The notes under the pieces were generated by a model. That model saw only the letters and a program-made list of their open reading frames with translations. It ran no database searches and had not been told where the DNA came from. A stretch of DNA of 64,000 nt, taken from positions 118,887 to 182,886 of the forward strand of contig JAEZRM010000137.1 of the NCBI GenBank assembly GCA_023412805.1, given 5' to 3'. A program made the position numbers and the translations under genes. Positions within the stretch are counted from its first letter, which is position 1. Every line of letters begins with the position of its first letter. The stretch is from Pseudomonadota bacterium (lineage in GTDB: Bacteria; Pseudomonadota; Alphaproteobacteria; Rhizobiales; Hyphomicrobiaceae). This document shows positions 35,597 through 44,865 of the stretch, piece after piece.

Positions 35597-37171
35597 ATGA
35601 GACTTTACCGCGCCTTCGCGACCGTCGGCGGCATCAGCATGGTCAGCCGCGTCTTCGGCTTCCTGCGCGATATCCTGATCGCAGCCGTGCTCGGCACCGG
35701 CATGATCGCCGATGCGTTCGTCGTCGCCTTCCGGATGCCGAACCTCTTCCGCCGCCTTTTCGCGGAAGGTGCCTTCAACGCAGCCTTCGTGCCCCTCTTC
35801 GCCAAGCGCCTCGAAACAGGCGGCAGGGACGACGCGCGCGCATTTGCCGAAGAGGCAATGGCCGGCCTGTTCGCGGTGCTGCTCGTCGTGACGGCCATCG
35901 CCCAGATTGCCATGCCGTGGTTCGTGCTCGGGCTTGCCCCGGGCTTTGCGAGCGATCCCGAAAAGCTCGACCTCGCAACCACACTGACGCGCATCGCCTT
36001 CCCCTATCTCTTGTGTATGTCGCTGGTGGCGCTGCTCTCAGGTCTGCTGAACTCGCTGCATCGCTACATCGCTGCTGCCGCCGCGCCCATCGTGCTCAAT
36101 GCCGTGCTCGTTGCGGTCATGCTGTTCGCGCACTGGCGGGGCTATCACAACGATGAAAGCGCCGGTTATCTGCTCGTCTGGGGTGTCTTTGCTGCGGGGC
36201 TGCTGCAGCTTGCCATGCTGTGGATCGCGGCCAAGCGGGCAGGCTTTGCGCTCCGCTTGCGCCTGCCACGCATGACGGACGGCGTGCGCCGTCTCGTGGC
36301 GCTCGGCATCCCGGGGCTCATTGCCGGCGGCATCACCCAGATCAATATCGTCGTCGGCACGATCATCGCCTCGCTCGAAGCGAGTGCGGTTTCCTATCTC
36401 TACTATGCCGATCGGCTCTATCAGCTTCCGCTCGGCATCGTCGGTGTGGCCATCGGCGTCGTGCTGCTGCCGGATCTCTCGCGCCATCTCGGCGCCGGTG
36501 ACCGCGAAGCCGCCATGGACAGCCAGAACCGTAGCATGGAACTCGCGCTGCTGCTCACGCTGCCCGCCGCTGTCGCACTCTTCATCGCCGCCGAGCCCAT
36601 CATCCGCGTGCTTTTCGAGCGCGGCGCCTTTACGCCCGCCGACACACACGCGACAGCATGGGCGCTCGCCGCTTTCGCCGTCGGCCTCCCCGCATTCGTG
36701 CTCATCAAGGTGCTACAGCCCGGTTTCTTCGCGAACGAGGATACGAGAACGCCCATGCACTACGCAGGCGTCAATCTCGTGCTCAATGCGACAGGTTCGC
36801 TGCTGCTGTTCTTTGCCTTCAAGGCCGCAGGGTTCATGCCGCATGTCGGTATCGCGCTCGCGACGTCGCTGGCAGCGTGGATCAATGCGCTCTTGCTCTG
36901 GGTGGCTCTCAAGCGACGTGGTCACTTCGTGATGGATCAGCGTATCGCAAGAAGTTTGCCCCTCATTGCACTCGCGAGCCTGATCATGGGCGCGGGTGTG
37001 ATGGGCATCGGCTACGTGCTCGAGCCGTGGCTGCGGTCAGGCGCCGGCATTGTCCATCAGGCGAGCGCACTTGCAGCACTCGTGACCTTTGGAGTGGTTC
37101 TGTTCGCGAGCATCATTCTGACGACCGGCGTGATGACGCCCGCGCAGCTCAAGCGCAAAATCCGGCGGTAG
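35597..37171 (+). CDS. murJ: Lipid II flippase MurJ (MviN)
   Basis: 524 residues with 13-14 membrane segments. The MviN signature near the N-terminus (SRVFGFLRDILIAAVLG, then FRMPNLFRRLFAEGAFNAAF) includes the arginines lining the central cavity. A second conserved stretch is ILVNAVLV-like NAVLVAVMLF. It flips lipid-linked murein precursor across the inner membrane. In line with glnD (31-base gap) and likely co-transcribed. A GC hairpin and motif B follow the stop. Confidence 0.96.
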   Translation: MRLYRAFATVGGISMVSRVFGFLRDILIAAVLGTGMIADAFVVAFRMPNLFRRLFAEGAFNAAFVPLFAKRLETGGRDDARAFAEEAMAGLFAVLLVVTAIAQIAMPWFVLGLAPGFASDPEKLDLATTLTRIAFPYLLCMSLVALLSGLLNSLHRYIAAAAAPIVLNAVLVAVMLFAHWRGYHNDESAGYLLVWGVFAAGLLQLAMLWIAAKRAGFALRLRLPRMTDGVRRLVALGIPGLIAGGITQINIVVGTIIASLEASAVSYLYYADRLYQLPLGIVGVAIGVVLLPDLSRHLGAGDREAAMDSQNRSMELALLLTLPAAVALFIAAEPIIRVLFERGAFTPADTHATAWALAAFAVGLPAFVLIKVLQPGFFANEDTRTPMHYAGVNLVLNATGSLLLFFAFKAAGFMPHVGIALATSLAAWINALLLWVALKRRGHFVMDQRIARSLPLIALASLIMGAGVMGIGYVLEPWLRSGAGIVHQASALAALVTFGVVLFASIILTTGVMTPAQLKRKIRR

Positions 37172-37173
37172 GT

Positions 37174-37207
37174 TTCGCGCTGACGCGCGAACGGGGACCA
37201 GTCCCCG
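37174..37207 (+). terminator. Tandem hairpins after murJ
   Basis: Two perfect 7-bp stems in series: 37174-37180 with 37185-37191, and 37192-37198 with 37201-37207. They begin two bases after the murJ stop. No T-run; probable transcription end or 3' protection. Confidence 0.55.
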
Positions 37208-37217
37208 AACCCCAACA

Positions 37218-37259
37218 GGGAGGGACACCCTCCCTGACCCACCCGTTTCTATGGACTGA
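37218..37259 (+). repeat. Dispersed intergenic motif B, copy 3
   Basis: Closely matches 25091-25129 and more loosely 314-347, same orientation. It sits in the convergent gap between murJ and the flavoprotein gene. The GGAGGGACACCCTCC core is palindromic around ACA. Confidence 0.7.
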
Positions 37260-37282
37260 GAGGCGCCGCGAACTCGACATGT

Positions 37283-37313
37283 CCCTTCTCCCCGTCCTCC
37301 ACGGGGAGAAGGG
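37283..37313 (-). terminator. Perfect 13-bp hairpin downstream of the D-lactate dehydrogenase gene
   Basis: Arms 37283-37295 and 37301-37313 with a 5-base loop, 45 bases beyond the stop of the minus-strand gene. One arm is pyrimidine-rich and the other purine-rich, like the hairpins at 221 and 17727. A probable terminator, though the T-run is missing. Confidence 0.6.
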
Positions 37314-37357
37314 ATATTGGAGCGCGGGCGGCAGCCTCGCTCGCGAAGCGAGTGAAG

Positions 37358-38761
37358 TTACGCTGCAGGCAAGATCTTCCCCGGATTGAGGATGTTCTCG
37401 GGATCGAGCGCGTGCTTGATCGCGCGCATGGTGGCGAGTGCGGGGCCGTGCTCCGCCTTGAGGTATTTCATCTTGCCCTGGCCGACACCATGCTCGCCCG
37501 TGCAGGTGCCCTCCATGGCGATGGCGCGCTTCGCCATCTTCTCGATCAGCAGCTCGGCGGCCGCGATCTCCTTGGGATTGGACATATCCACCATCGGCAT
37601 GGTGTGGAAGTTGCCATCGCCGACATGGCCGACGATCGGCGCGCTGAGGCCCGAGGCGCGAATGTCCTCCATGGTCTCGGCGAGGCATTCCGCGAGCCGC
37701 GAGATGGGCACGCACACGTCCGTCGCAATGGCTTCGCGGCCAGGATGCGCAGTCTTCACGGACCAGTAGCTCTCGTGACGCGCCTTCCAGAGACGGCGGC
37801 GGTCTTCTTCCTTCTCGGCCCAGTCGAAGCGAATGGCGCCCTCGCCGCGCGCGATCTCCTCGAAGATACGCACCTGGTCGCGCGTGCCGGCTTCCGTGCC
37901 GTGGAACTCGAGAAAGAGCATGGGCTTTACGGGCAGGTTCAGCTTGGCCTGCTCGTTGAGGACGCGCACGTTGGCTTCGTCGATGAACTCCATGCGCGCG
38001 AGGCCGAGGCCGAGCTGGATGGCCATGATGACGGAATTGCACGCCCCTTCGACCGTCTCGAAGGGGCAGACCGCGGCGAGAATGCTCTCAGGGACTCCGT
38101 AGAGCTTGACCGTCACCTCGGTCATGATGCCGAGCGTGCCTTCAGAGCCGACGAGCAGCTTCGTCAGGTCATAGCCAGCCGAGGATTTTCGCGCGCGACG
38201 CGCCGTGCGGATGACGGACCCGTCCGCCATGACGGCCGTGACGTTGAGCACGTTCTCGCGCATGGTGCCGTAGCGCACGGCGGTCGTGCCGGAAGCGCGC
38301 GTCGCGCTCATGCCGCCGATCGTGGCCTCCTCGGCGCCGGGATCGACCGGGAAAAAAAGACCCATGTCGCGCAGGTGATCGTTGAGCTGCTTGCGCGAGA
38401 CGCCCGCCTCTACGGTCGCATCGAGATCGCGATCGTTGACGGTGAGAATACGGTTCATGCGCGAGAAATCGAGCGAGATGCCGCCGCGCGGCGCATTGAG
38501 ATGGCCTTCCAGCGACGTGCCCGCACCGAACGGAATGATCGGCACCCGATGCGTGGCCGCGATCCGAACGACCTCCTGCACGTCCTCCGTATTGTCCGGC
38601 CAGACGACCGCATCGGGCGGCTGGTTCGGCAGCCATGTCAGCGTATGACCATGCTGGCGGCGCACGGCCTCGCCGGCCTGGAAGCGCTCGCCGAAACGCT
38701 GGCGGAGAATGGCAAGCGCGGTCGCGACATCGGCAGTGCCGGGAGACAAGGTCTCGGACAT
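37358..38761 (-). CDS. FAD-binding oxidase, D-lactate dehydrogenase (LDHD) type
   Basis: 467 residues. FAD_binding_4 domain with IPFGAGTSLEGHLN and DPGAEEATIGGMSATRASGT, then an oxidase C-terminal domain ending in the signature GTCTGEHGVGQGKMKYL and LDPENILNPGK. This matches the GlcD/LDHD group, which oxidises D-lactate or another D-2-hydroxy acid and passes electrons to cytochrome c or quinone. No glcE/glcF subunits are beside it, favouring a stand-alone D-lactate dehydrogenase. Upstream neighbour is hemB on the same strand, about 97 bases away. Confidence 0.88.
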   Translation of the reverse strand: MSETLSPGTADVATALAILRQRFGERFQAGEAVRRQHGHTLTWLPNQPPDAVVWPDNTEDVQEVVRIAATHRVPIIPFGAGTSLEGHLNAPRGGISLDFSRMNRILTVNDRDLDATVEAGVSRKQLNDHLRDMGLFFPVDPGAEEATIGGMSATRASGTTAVRYGTMRENVLNVTAVMADGSVIRTARRARKSSAGYDLTKLLVGSEGTLGIMTEVTVKLYGVPESILAAVCPFETVEGACNSVIMAIQLGLGLARMEFIDEANVRVLNEQAKLNLPVKPMLFLEFHGTEAGTRDQVRIFEEIARGEGAIRFDWAEKEEDRRRLWKARHESYWSVKTAHPGREAIATDVCVPISRLAECLAETMEDIRASGLSAPIVGHVGDGNFHTMPMVDMSNPKEIAAAELLIEKMAKRAIAMEGTCTGEHGVGQGKMKYLKAEHGPALATMRAIKHALDPENILNPGKILPAA

Positions 38762-38858
38762 CAGAGGCTTCCTCGCAATTCGACGGGCGCTGGATGCGCT
38801 TGCTTGTTGGCCACGAGGGCGATGGTGCCTGTCTGTATAGGCCCGGCACCCGGCAATG

Positions 38859-40010
<1,152 letters not shown>

Positions 40011-40105
40011 CTACGCCTGGACGCCTGCCTGTCCACGGCTCTCGTAAACGTGTCGCGCCCGCCCCCTTGCGCTGCACAAGGGAGGGGCGTAAGAGACCGG
40101 CTTTA

Positions 40106-41059
40106 ATGAACACACAGGCACACGCGTCATTCTACTTCCCCGGGCGCCACCTCCTCACATGCGAGGGTTTGAGCGCCCAAGAGATCAATTCGCTCCTCGA
40201 TCTCGCCGACCGAGCCGCCGAAACCAGCAGACAGGTTAACAAGAAGCGCGACGTCCTCCGCGGACGCACGCTCATCAACCTGTTCTTCGAGGTTTCGACG
40301 CGCACGCAGGCGTCGTTCGAGCTGGCGGGCAAGCGCCTCGGCGCCGACGTCATGAACATGCACGTCGCGACGTCCTCGGTGCAGAAGGGCGAATCGCTGA
40401 TCGACACGGCGATGACCCTCAACGCCATGCGCCCCGATCTGCTGGTCGTGCGCCATCATGCGGCGGGCGCTGTAGAACTGCTCGCCCAGAAAGTGGACTG
40501 CTCGGTCATCAATGCGGGTGACGGCGCACACGAGCATCCGACTCAAGCGCTGCTCGATGCGCTCACCATCCGCCGCGCCAAGGGCCGCATCGCGGGGCTG
40601 ACGGTCGCCATCTGCGGTGACATTCTCCACTCCCGGGTCGCGCGCTCGAACATCCATGTGCTGAACGCCATGGGCGCGCGCGTGCGGCTCATTGCACCCT
40701 CGACGCTGCTGCCGCCCGGCATCGACCGTCTGGGCGCCGAGGTCTACACGGACATGTGGAAGGGCCTCGAGGACTGCGACATCGTCATGATGCTGCGCCT
40801 CCAGCGCGAGCGCATGGAAGGGAACTACGTGCCCTCCTCGCGCGAGTACTACCACTTCTTCGGCCTCGACCAGGAAAAGCTCGACTGCGCCAAACCCGAC
40901 GCGCTCATCATGCATCCGGGCCCGATGAACCGAGGCGTCGAGATCGCCTCACCGATCGCCGACCACTCGCGCAGTGTGATCCGCGAGCAGGTCGAGATGG
41001 GTGTTGCCGTCCGCATGGCCGTGCTGGAAGCCTTGGCGCGCCATCTGCCGAACCACTGA
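40106..41059 (+). CDS. pyrB: Aspartate carbamoyltransferase catalytic subunit
   Basis: 317 residues from the ATG at 40106. Carbamoyl phosphate loop [16 protein letters not shown], the 80s-loop Lys in [16 protein letters not shown] and the aspartate-loop MLRLQRERM are present, so it should be active. It makes carbamoyl aspartate in UMP synthesis. It is followed after 40 bases by a degenerate dihydroorotase, the arrangement of class A ATCases in which PyrB forms a dodecamer with an inactive PyrC'. No pyrI is present. Confidence 0.96.
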   Translation: MNTQAHASFYFPGRHLLTCEGLSAQEINSLLDLADRAAETSRQVNKKRDVLRGRTLINLFFEVSTRTQASFELAGKRLGADVMNMHVATSSVQKGESLIDTAMTLNAMRPDLLVVRHHAAGAVELLAQKVDCSVINAGDGAHEHPTQALLDALTIRRAKGRIAGLTVAICGDILHSRVARSNIHVLNAMGARVRLIAPSTLLPPGIDRLGAEVYTDMWKGLEDCDIVMMLRLQRERMEGNYVPSSREYYHFFGLDQEKLDCAKPDALIMHPGPMNRGVEIASPIADHSRSVIREQVEMGVAVRMAVLEALARHLPNH

Positions 41060-41099
41060 CGTGCCGAATAGCGCGTCCGATCAAGAACGAGGTGAGAGC

Positions 41100-42437
41100 G
41101 TGAGGCCACCAGCTGGCAGGGATACTGCAAAAGCAGGTGCGGATGCCGCCACCAGCACCGTCTTCATCAATGCGCGCATCATCGACCCGGCATCGGGGCG
41201 CGATGAGCCCGGCGGGCTGCTGGTTGCAGATGGCGTGATCACGGACGTCGGTGGACATCTGCGCCGCAATGCACCGGCCGGCGCAGCCGTCGTCGACTGC
41301 AATGGGCACATTCTCTGCCCCGGCCTCATCGACGCGCAGGTCTACACGGGCGATCCCGGCCAGGAGCATCGCGAAACCCTCAAGACCGCGAGCTTTGCCG
41401 CGGCAGCGGGCGGCGTCACGACCATCGTATGCATGCCGGATACCGAGCCGGTCATCGATCAGGTGGCGCTCGTCGACTACGTCCAACGCCGCGCCCGCGA
41501 GCGGGCCGTGGTCCATGTCCACATCATCGCGGCGCTGACCAAAGGCCTCAAGGGCCAGGAATTGGCCGAGATCGGCCTCCTGCAGCGTGCCGGTGCCGTC
41601 GCCTTCTCGAATGGCAAGTCCTCGATCGCGAATACGGGCGTCATGCGCAACGCGCTGAACTATTCGAAGGACTTCGGTGCCCTCATCATGCACCACACCG
41701 AGGATCCCTACCTCTCGGACGGCGGGGCCATGAATTCGGGCGAGGTCTCGACCCGTCTCGGCCTCAAGGGTGTGAACAAGGCGGCCGAAGCCCTCGTCGT
41801 CGAGCGCGACGTGCGCCTCGTCGGCATGACCGGCGGTCGCTACCACGCCTCGACCATCTCATGCGCTGAAAGCCTGGCCATCGTGCGTGGTGCCAAGGCG
41901 CGCGGGCTCTCCGTGAGCTGCGGCGTCTCGATCAATCACCTCACGCTCAACGAGAACGACATCGGCTCGTACCGCACGTTCTTCAAGGTGCGCCCGCCGC
42001 TGCGATCCGAGGAAGATCGCAGCGCGATGGTGCGCGCACTCGCGGCCGGAGACATCGACGTCATCGTCTCGAGCCACGACCCGCAGGATGCGGACGTCAA
42101 GCGGCGCCCGTTCGCCGAGGCTGCAGACGGTGCCATCGGCCTCGAAACGCTGCTGGCAGCCGCACTTCGTCTCTATCATGCCGACGAGATCGGCCTTCTG
42201 CCACTGCTGCGCGCGATGACCATCAATCCCGCGAAGCTACTGGGACTGCCGGGCGGTCGTCTGGAAAAAGGCGCACCGGCAGACCTCCTGCTGTTCGATC
42301 CCGGCCAGCCCTGGGTCGTCGATCGCGAGCAACTCCGCTCACGCTCGAAGAACTCGCCGTTCGACGAGCAGAAGCTCCAGGGCCGCGTGCTCAAGACCAT
42401 GGTTGCCGGGCGCATGGTCTATCAGTACGGTTCGTGA
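41100..42437 (+). CDS. pyrC: Dihydroorotase-like protein, metal site degenerate (PyrC')
   Basis: 445 residues from a GTG at 41100 with GAGGTGA upstream. Amidohydrolase fold of the dihydroorotase family (PGLIDAQVYTGDPGQEHRE, GGVTTIVCMPDTEPVID, SINHLTLNEND, SSHDPQDADVKRRPFAEAADG). The HxH metal motif expected after PGLID is replaced by AQVYTG (79-84), so the binuclear zinc site cannot form normally. In Pseudomonas a comparable inactive PyrC' is needed to assemble PyrB. I infer the same structural role here, with a working dihydroorotase elsewhere. Automated pipelines will name it pyrC. Confidence 0.85.
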   Translation: MRPPAGRDTAKAGADAATSTVFINARIIDPASGRDEPGGLLVADGVITDVGGHLRRNAPAGAAVVDCNGHILCPGLIDAQVYTGDPGQEHRETLKTASFAAAAGGVTTIVCMPDTEPVIDQVALVDYVQRRARERAVVHVHIIAALTKGLKGQELAEIGLLQRAGAVAFSNGKSSIANTGVMRNALNYSKDFGALIMHHTEDPYLSDGGAMNSGEVSTRLGLKGVNKAAEALVVERDVRLVGMTGGRYHASTISCAESLAIVRGAKARGLSVSCGVSINHLTLNENDIGSYRTFFKVRPPLRSEEDRSAMVRALAAGDIDVIVSSHDPQDADVKRRPFAEAADGAIGLETLLAAALRLYHADEIGLLPLLRAMTINPAKLLGLPGGRLEKGAPADLLLFDPGQPWVVDREQLRSRSKNSPFDEQKLQGRVLKTMVAGRMVYQYGS

Positions 42438-42484
42438 CCGCTCCGCTCGCCCGAGCTGTCCTTCACTGACCGGACCTGCAAGAG

Positions 42485-43135
42485 ATGTCCTCTTCCCTTC
42501 TTCTGCCCGCGCTGGCGGCGCTCGCGTTCGGCTATCTGCTGGGCTCCATTCCCTTTGGACTGATCCTCACGCGTGCCGCGGGCCTCGGCGATGTCCGCGA
42601 GATCGGCTCGAAGAGCATCGGCGCGACGAATGTCCTCAGAACCGGCAACAAGAAGATCGCCGCGCTCACGTTGCTGCTCGACGGCTTCAAGGGCACTGCG
42701 GCCGTGTTGCTGGTGTCCGTGATGGGTTCGTGGTTCGTCGCAGACGGGACGCCGGCATCACAAGGACTGCTGACGGCCCTGCTCATGCCATGGATGGCAG
42801 GCCTTGGCGCCGTCGTCGGTCATCTGTTTCCGGTCTGGCTCGGCTTCAGGGGTGGCAAGGGCATCGCGACATACATCGGCGTGCTCCTCGGCGCCTACTG
42901 GCCGGCAGCCCTCGTGTTCTGCGCCGCGTGGCTCGTTGTGGCGGGTGTGACGCGTTACTCGTCGCTCTCCTCGCTCGTCGGCACATTCGTCGTCTTCATC
43001 TATTTCACGGTCATCGGCGGCAATCTCATCGTGCCGATCGTGGCGATCATTTCAGCACTCATCTTTTGGAAGCACCGCGAGAACGTCCGACGGCTCATCG
43101 CGGGGCAGGAGAGCCGTATCGGTGCCAAGGCCTGA
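42485..43135 (+). CDS. plsY: Glycerol-3-phosphate acyltransferase PlsY
   Basis: 216 residues, five membrane segments. The three PlsY motifs are present: [11 protein letters not shown], the phosphate-binding [14 protein letters not shown], and [18 protein letters not shown]. It transfers an acyl group from acyl-phosphate to glycerol-3-phosphate in the inner membrane, the first step of phospholipid synthesis. Starts 47 bases after pyrC' and overlaps dprA by 14 bases. Confidence 0.95.
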   Translation: MSSSLLLPALAALAFGYLLGSIPFGLILTRAAGLGDVREIGSKSIGATNVLRTGNKKIAALTLLLDGFKGTAAVLLVSVMGSWFVADGTPASQGLLTALLMPWMAGLGAVVGHLFPVWLGFRGGKGIATYIGVLLGAYWPAALVFCAAWLVVAGVTRYSSLSSLVGTFVVFIYFTVIGGNLIVPIVAIISALIFWKHRENVRRLIAGQESRIGAKA

Positions 43136-44303
43136 AGGATCTGCCCGAGGACGCACTGCGCCACTTCCTGTTGCCGAACTGGGTGACGCCGAGCGACTTG
43201 CCTGCCTGCGCCTCATCCGCACGGAAAACGTCGGACCGGTTACGTTTCGCGAGCTGGTCAACCACTGCGGCGGCGCCGAACGCGCACTCAAGGCGCTACC
43301 TGATCTCGCGCGTCGCGGCGGGCGGCGTAAGCCTGTGCAAATCTATCCCCGCGAGAAGGCCGAGGCCGAGCTCGAAGCGGCGCGCAAGATCGGCGCGCGT
43401 CCGCTCTTCACCATCGAGCCCGGCTACCCGGCGGTGCTCGTCCATGCGGGCGTGCCGCCACCCCTGCTTTACGTGAAGGGTCGCACGGATCTTTTCGCCA
43501 TGCCGGCGGTTGCGATCGTCGGTGCGCGCAATGCCTCGGCGGCAGGCCGCACGATGGCCAGCCGCCTTGCAGCCGCGCTCGGCGCCGCGGGCATGGTCAT
43601 CGTTTCGGGGCTTGCGCGCGGCATCGATGGCGCCGCGCATGAAGCGGCGCTCAAGACAGGCACTGTTGCGGTCCTGGCGGGCGGCCTCGACCACATCTAT
43701 CCGCCGGAGCACGAGAAGCTGCACGCGGAAATCGCTGCCGAAGGCTGTCTCGTGAGTGAGCTTCCTCCGGGTTTCAAAGCACGCGGCAACGACTTCCCGC
43801 GACGCAACCGGATCGTTTCCGGACTGGCGCTGGGTACGGTCGTCATCGAGGCGGCTCTGCGCTCGGGCTCGCTCATTACCGCGCGCCGGGCCGCCGACCA
43901 GGGGCGCGAGGTGTTCGCCGTGCCCGGCCATCCTCTCGATCCGCGTGCCGAGGGCACCAATGCGCTTCTCAAACAGGGCGCAACTTTGGTCACGTCGGCT
44001 GAGGATGTCCTCGAGGCTCTCCGGCCCCAGATGGACCACACGCCGCGCGGCATGGCGGCCGCATCTGCGGATCTGGAGTTACATCCGGATGAGGATGCGG
44101 TCCCGCCGTCGTCGTTGCCGTCCGAAGCGGCCCAGCTCGTGGTGCTTCAGGCGCTCGGCCCAGCGCCTGTGTCTATCGACGAGCTTGCCCGCTCGACCGG
44201 GCTCCCAATTCGCGCTCTGAGAGGCGTCCTCATCGAGCTCGCCCTCGCCGGGCGCATCGAGCATCAGGGTGCTCAGCTCATCGCCCTCAAGTCCGGGTTC
44301 TGA
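43122..44303 (+). CDS. dprA: DNA processing protein DprA/Smf
   Basis: 393 residues from a GTG at 43122, inside the end of plsY, with GGAGAG upstream. Rossmann-like DprA fold: [64 protein letters not shown] and VFAVPGHP. The N-terminal SAM-like part and a C-terminal winged helix ([28 protein letters not shown]) complete the long form. It loads RecA on incoming single strands during transformation. comM at 61865 is a second competence-related gene in the window. Confidence 0.95.
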   Translation: MPRPEGSARGRTAPLPVAELGDAERLACLRLIRTENVGPVTFRELVNHCGGAERALKALPDLARRGGRRKPVQIYPREKAEAELEAARKIGARPLFTIEPGYPAVLVHAGVPPPLLYVKGRTDLFAMPAVAIVGARNASAAGRTMASRLAAALGAAGMVIVSGLARGIDGAAHEAALKTGTVAVLAGGLDHIYPPEHEKLHAEIAAEGCLVSELPPGFKARGNDFPRRNRIVSGLALGTVVIEAALRSGSLITARRAADQGREVFAVPGHPLDPRAEGTNALLKQGATLVTSAEDVLEALRPQMDHTPRGMAAASADLELHPDEDAVPPSSLPSEAAQLVVLQALGPAPVSIDELARSTGLPIRALRGVLIELALAGRIEHQGAQLIALKSGF

Positions 44304-44337
44304 TTGCGGGGCCGGTTACAGGCTCCATGGTGGGATT

Positions 44338-44547
44338 TCACCGGCGCTGCGCCTGGATAATGGCCTCGCGGTACGCCACGACGAGAACGCCGGCAAGCGT
44401 GGCGCAACCGAGATTGTCCGCCAGCTCCTTCAATTCCAGCGTGAGATCAGCCAGGTATTCGAGCTGATCGGAGCGGGAGAGTTTATCGACCGCCTCGAAC
44501 TCATCCTCTTCTGCGTCGCGCTTACTGACGTGAGATGAGATAGTCAT
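44338..44547 (-). CDS. Small conserved-looking hypothetical protein (69 residues)
   Basis: Start at the ATG at 44547 (MTISSHVSKRDAEEDEFEAV), with AGGAGGA about 12 bases upstream; the frame further upstream is not protein-like. Acidic N-terminus, then a helix-rich part (LEYLADLTLELKELADNLGC) and an amphipathic C-terminal helix (VLVVAYREAIIQAQRR). Soluble, no known domain. Its helical pattern resembles small Rhizobiales proteins of unknown role, but I cannot name a family. Convergent with dprA. Confidence 0.6.
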   Translation of the reverse strand: MTISSHVSKRDAEEDEFEAVDKLSRSDQLEYLADLTLELKELADNLGCATLAGVLVVAYREAIIQAQRR

Positions 44548-44865
44548 GACAGCACCAGTCCTCCTCTCGGCAACTCTTCCAATATGGTTGCTTCGAGCAG
44601 AATACACAATCACTGGTTGCATAACAACGCTCGCCCGATGACTTCTCCACATCGCGCGGTTGGCCGCGGCGCGGGCAGCATTGCCCCCATTAATTGATTG
44701 ATAATGCGAACTAAACTAGAGAGAGTGGCGAATACGATCGCCCTGATGGTTTGACAGTCCCCGCGCCATAACCCATGTTCTCGCGCAATCACTGACCTCC
44801 GGTCGGCTGCGTGGGTGGGAACCGCAATACGGCCCGTCGGGCGCCGAGAACGGCATTGGAAACCA
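44548..44865. other. 318-base gap upstream of topA
   Basis: Between the divergent 69-residue gene and topA. It includes an AT-rich stretch at about 44690-44720 and the promoter candidate at 44751. No repeat, tRNA or further gene was seen. Confidence 0.45.
44751..44779 (+). promoter_or_regulatory. Candidate sigma-70 promoter for topA-rnr
   Basis: Consensus TTGACA at 44751-44756, a 17-base spacer and CATGTT at 44774-44779, about 85 bases before the topA ATG. The -10 has three matches to TATAAT. Confidence 0.45.
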
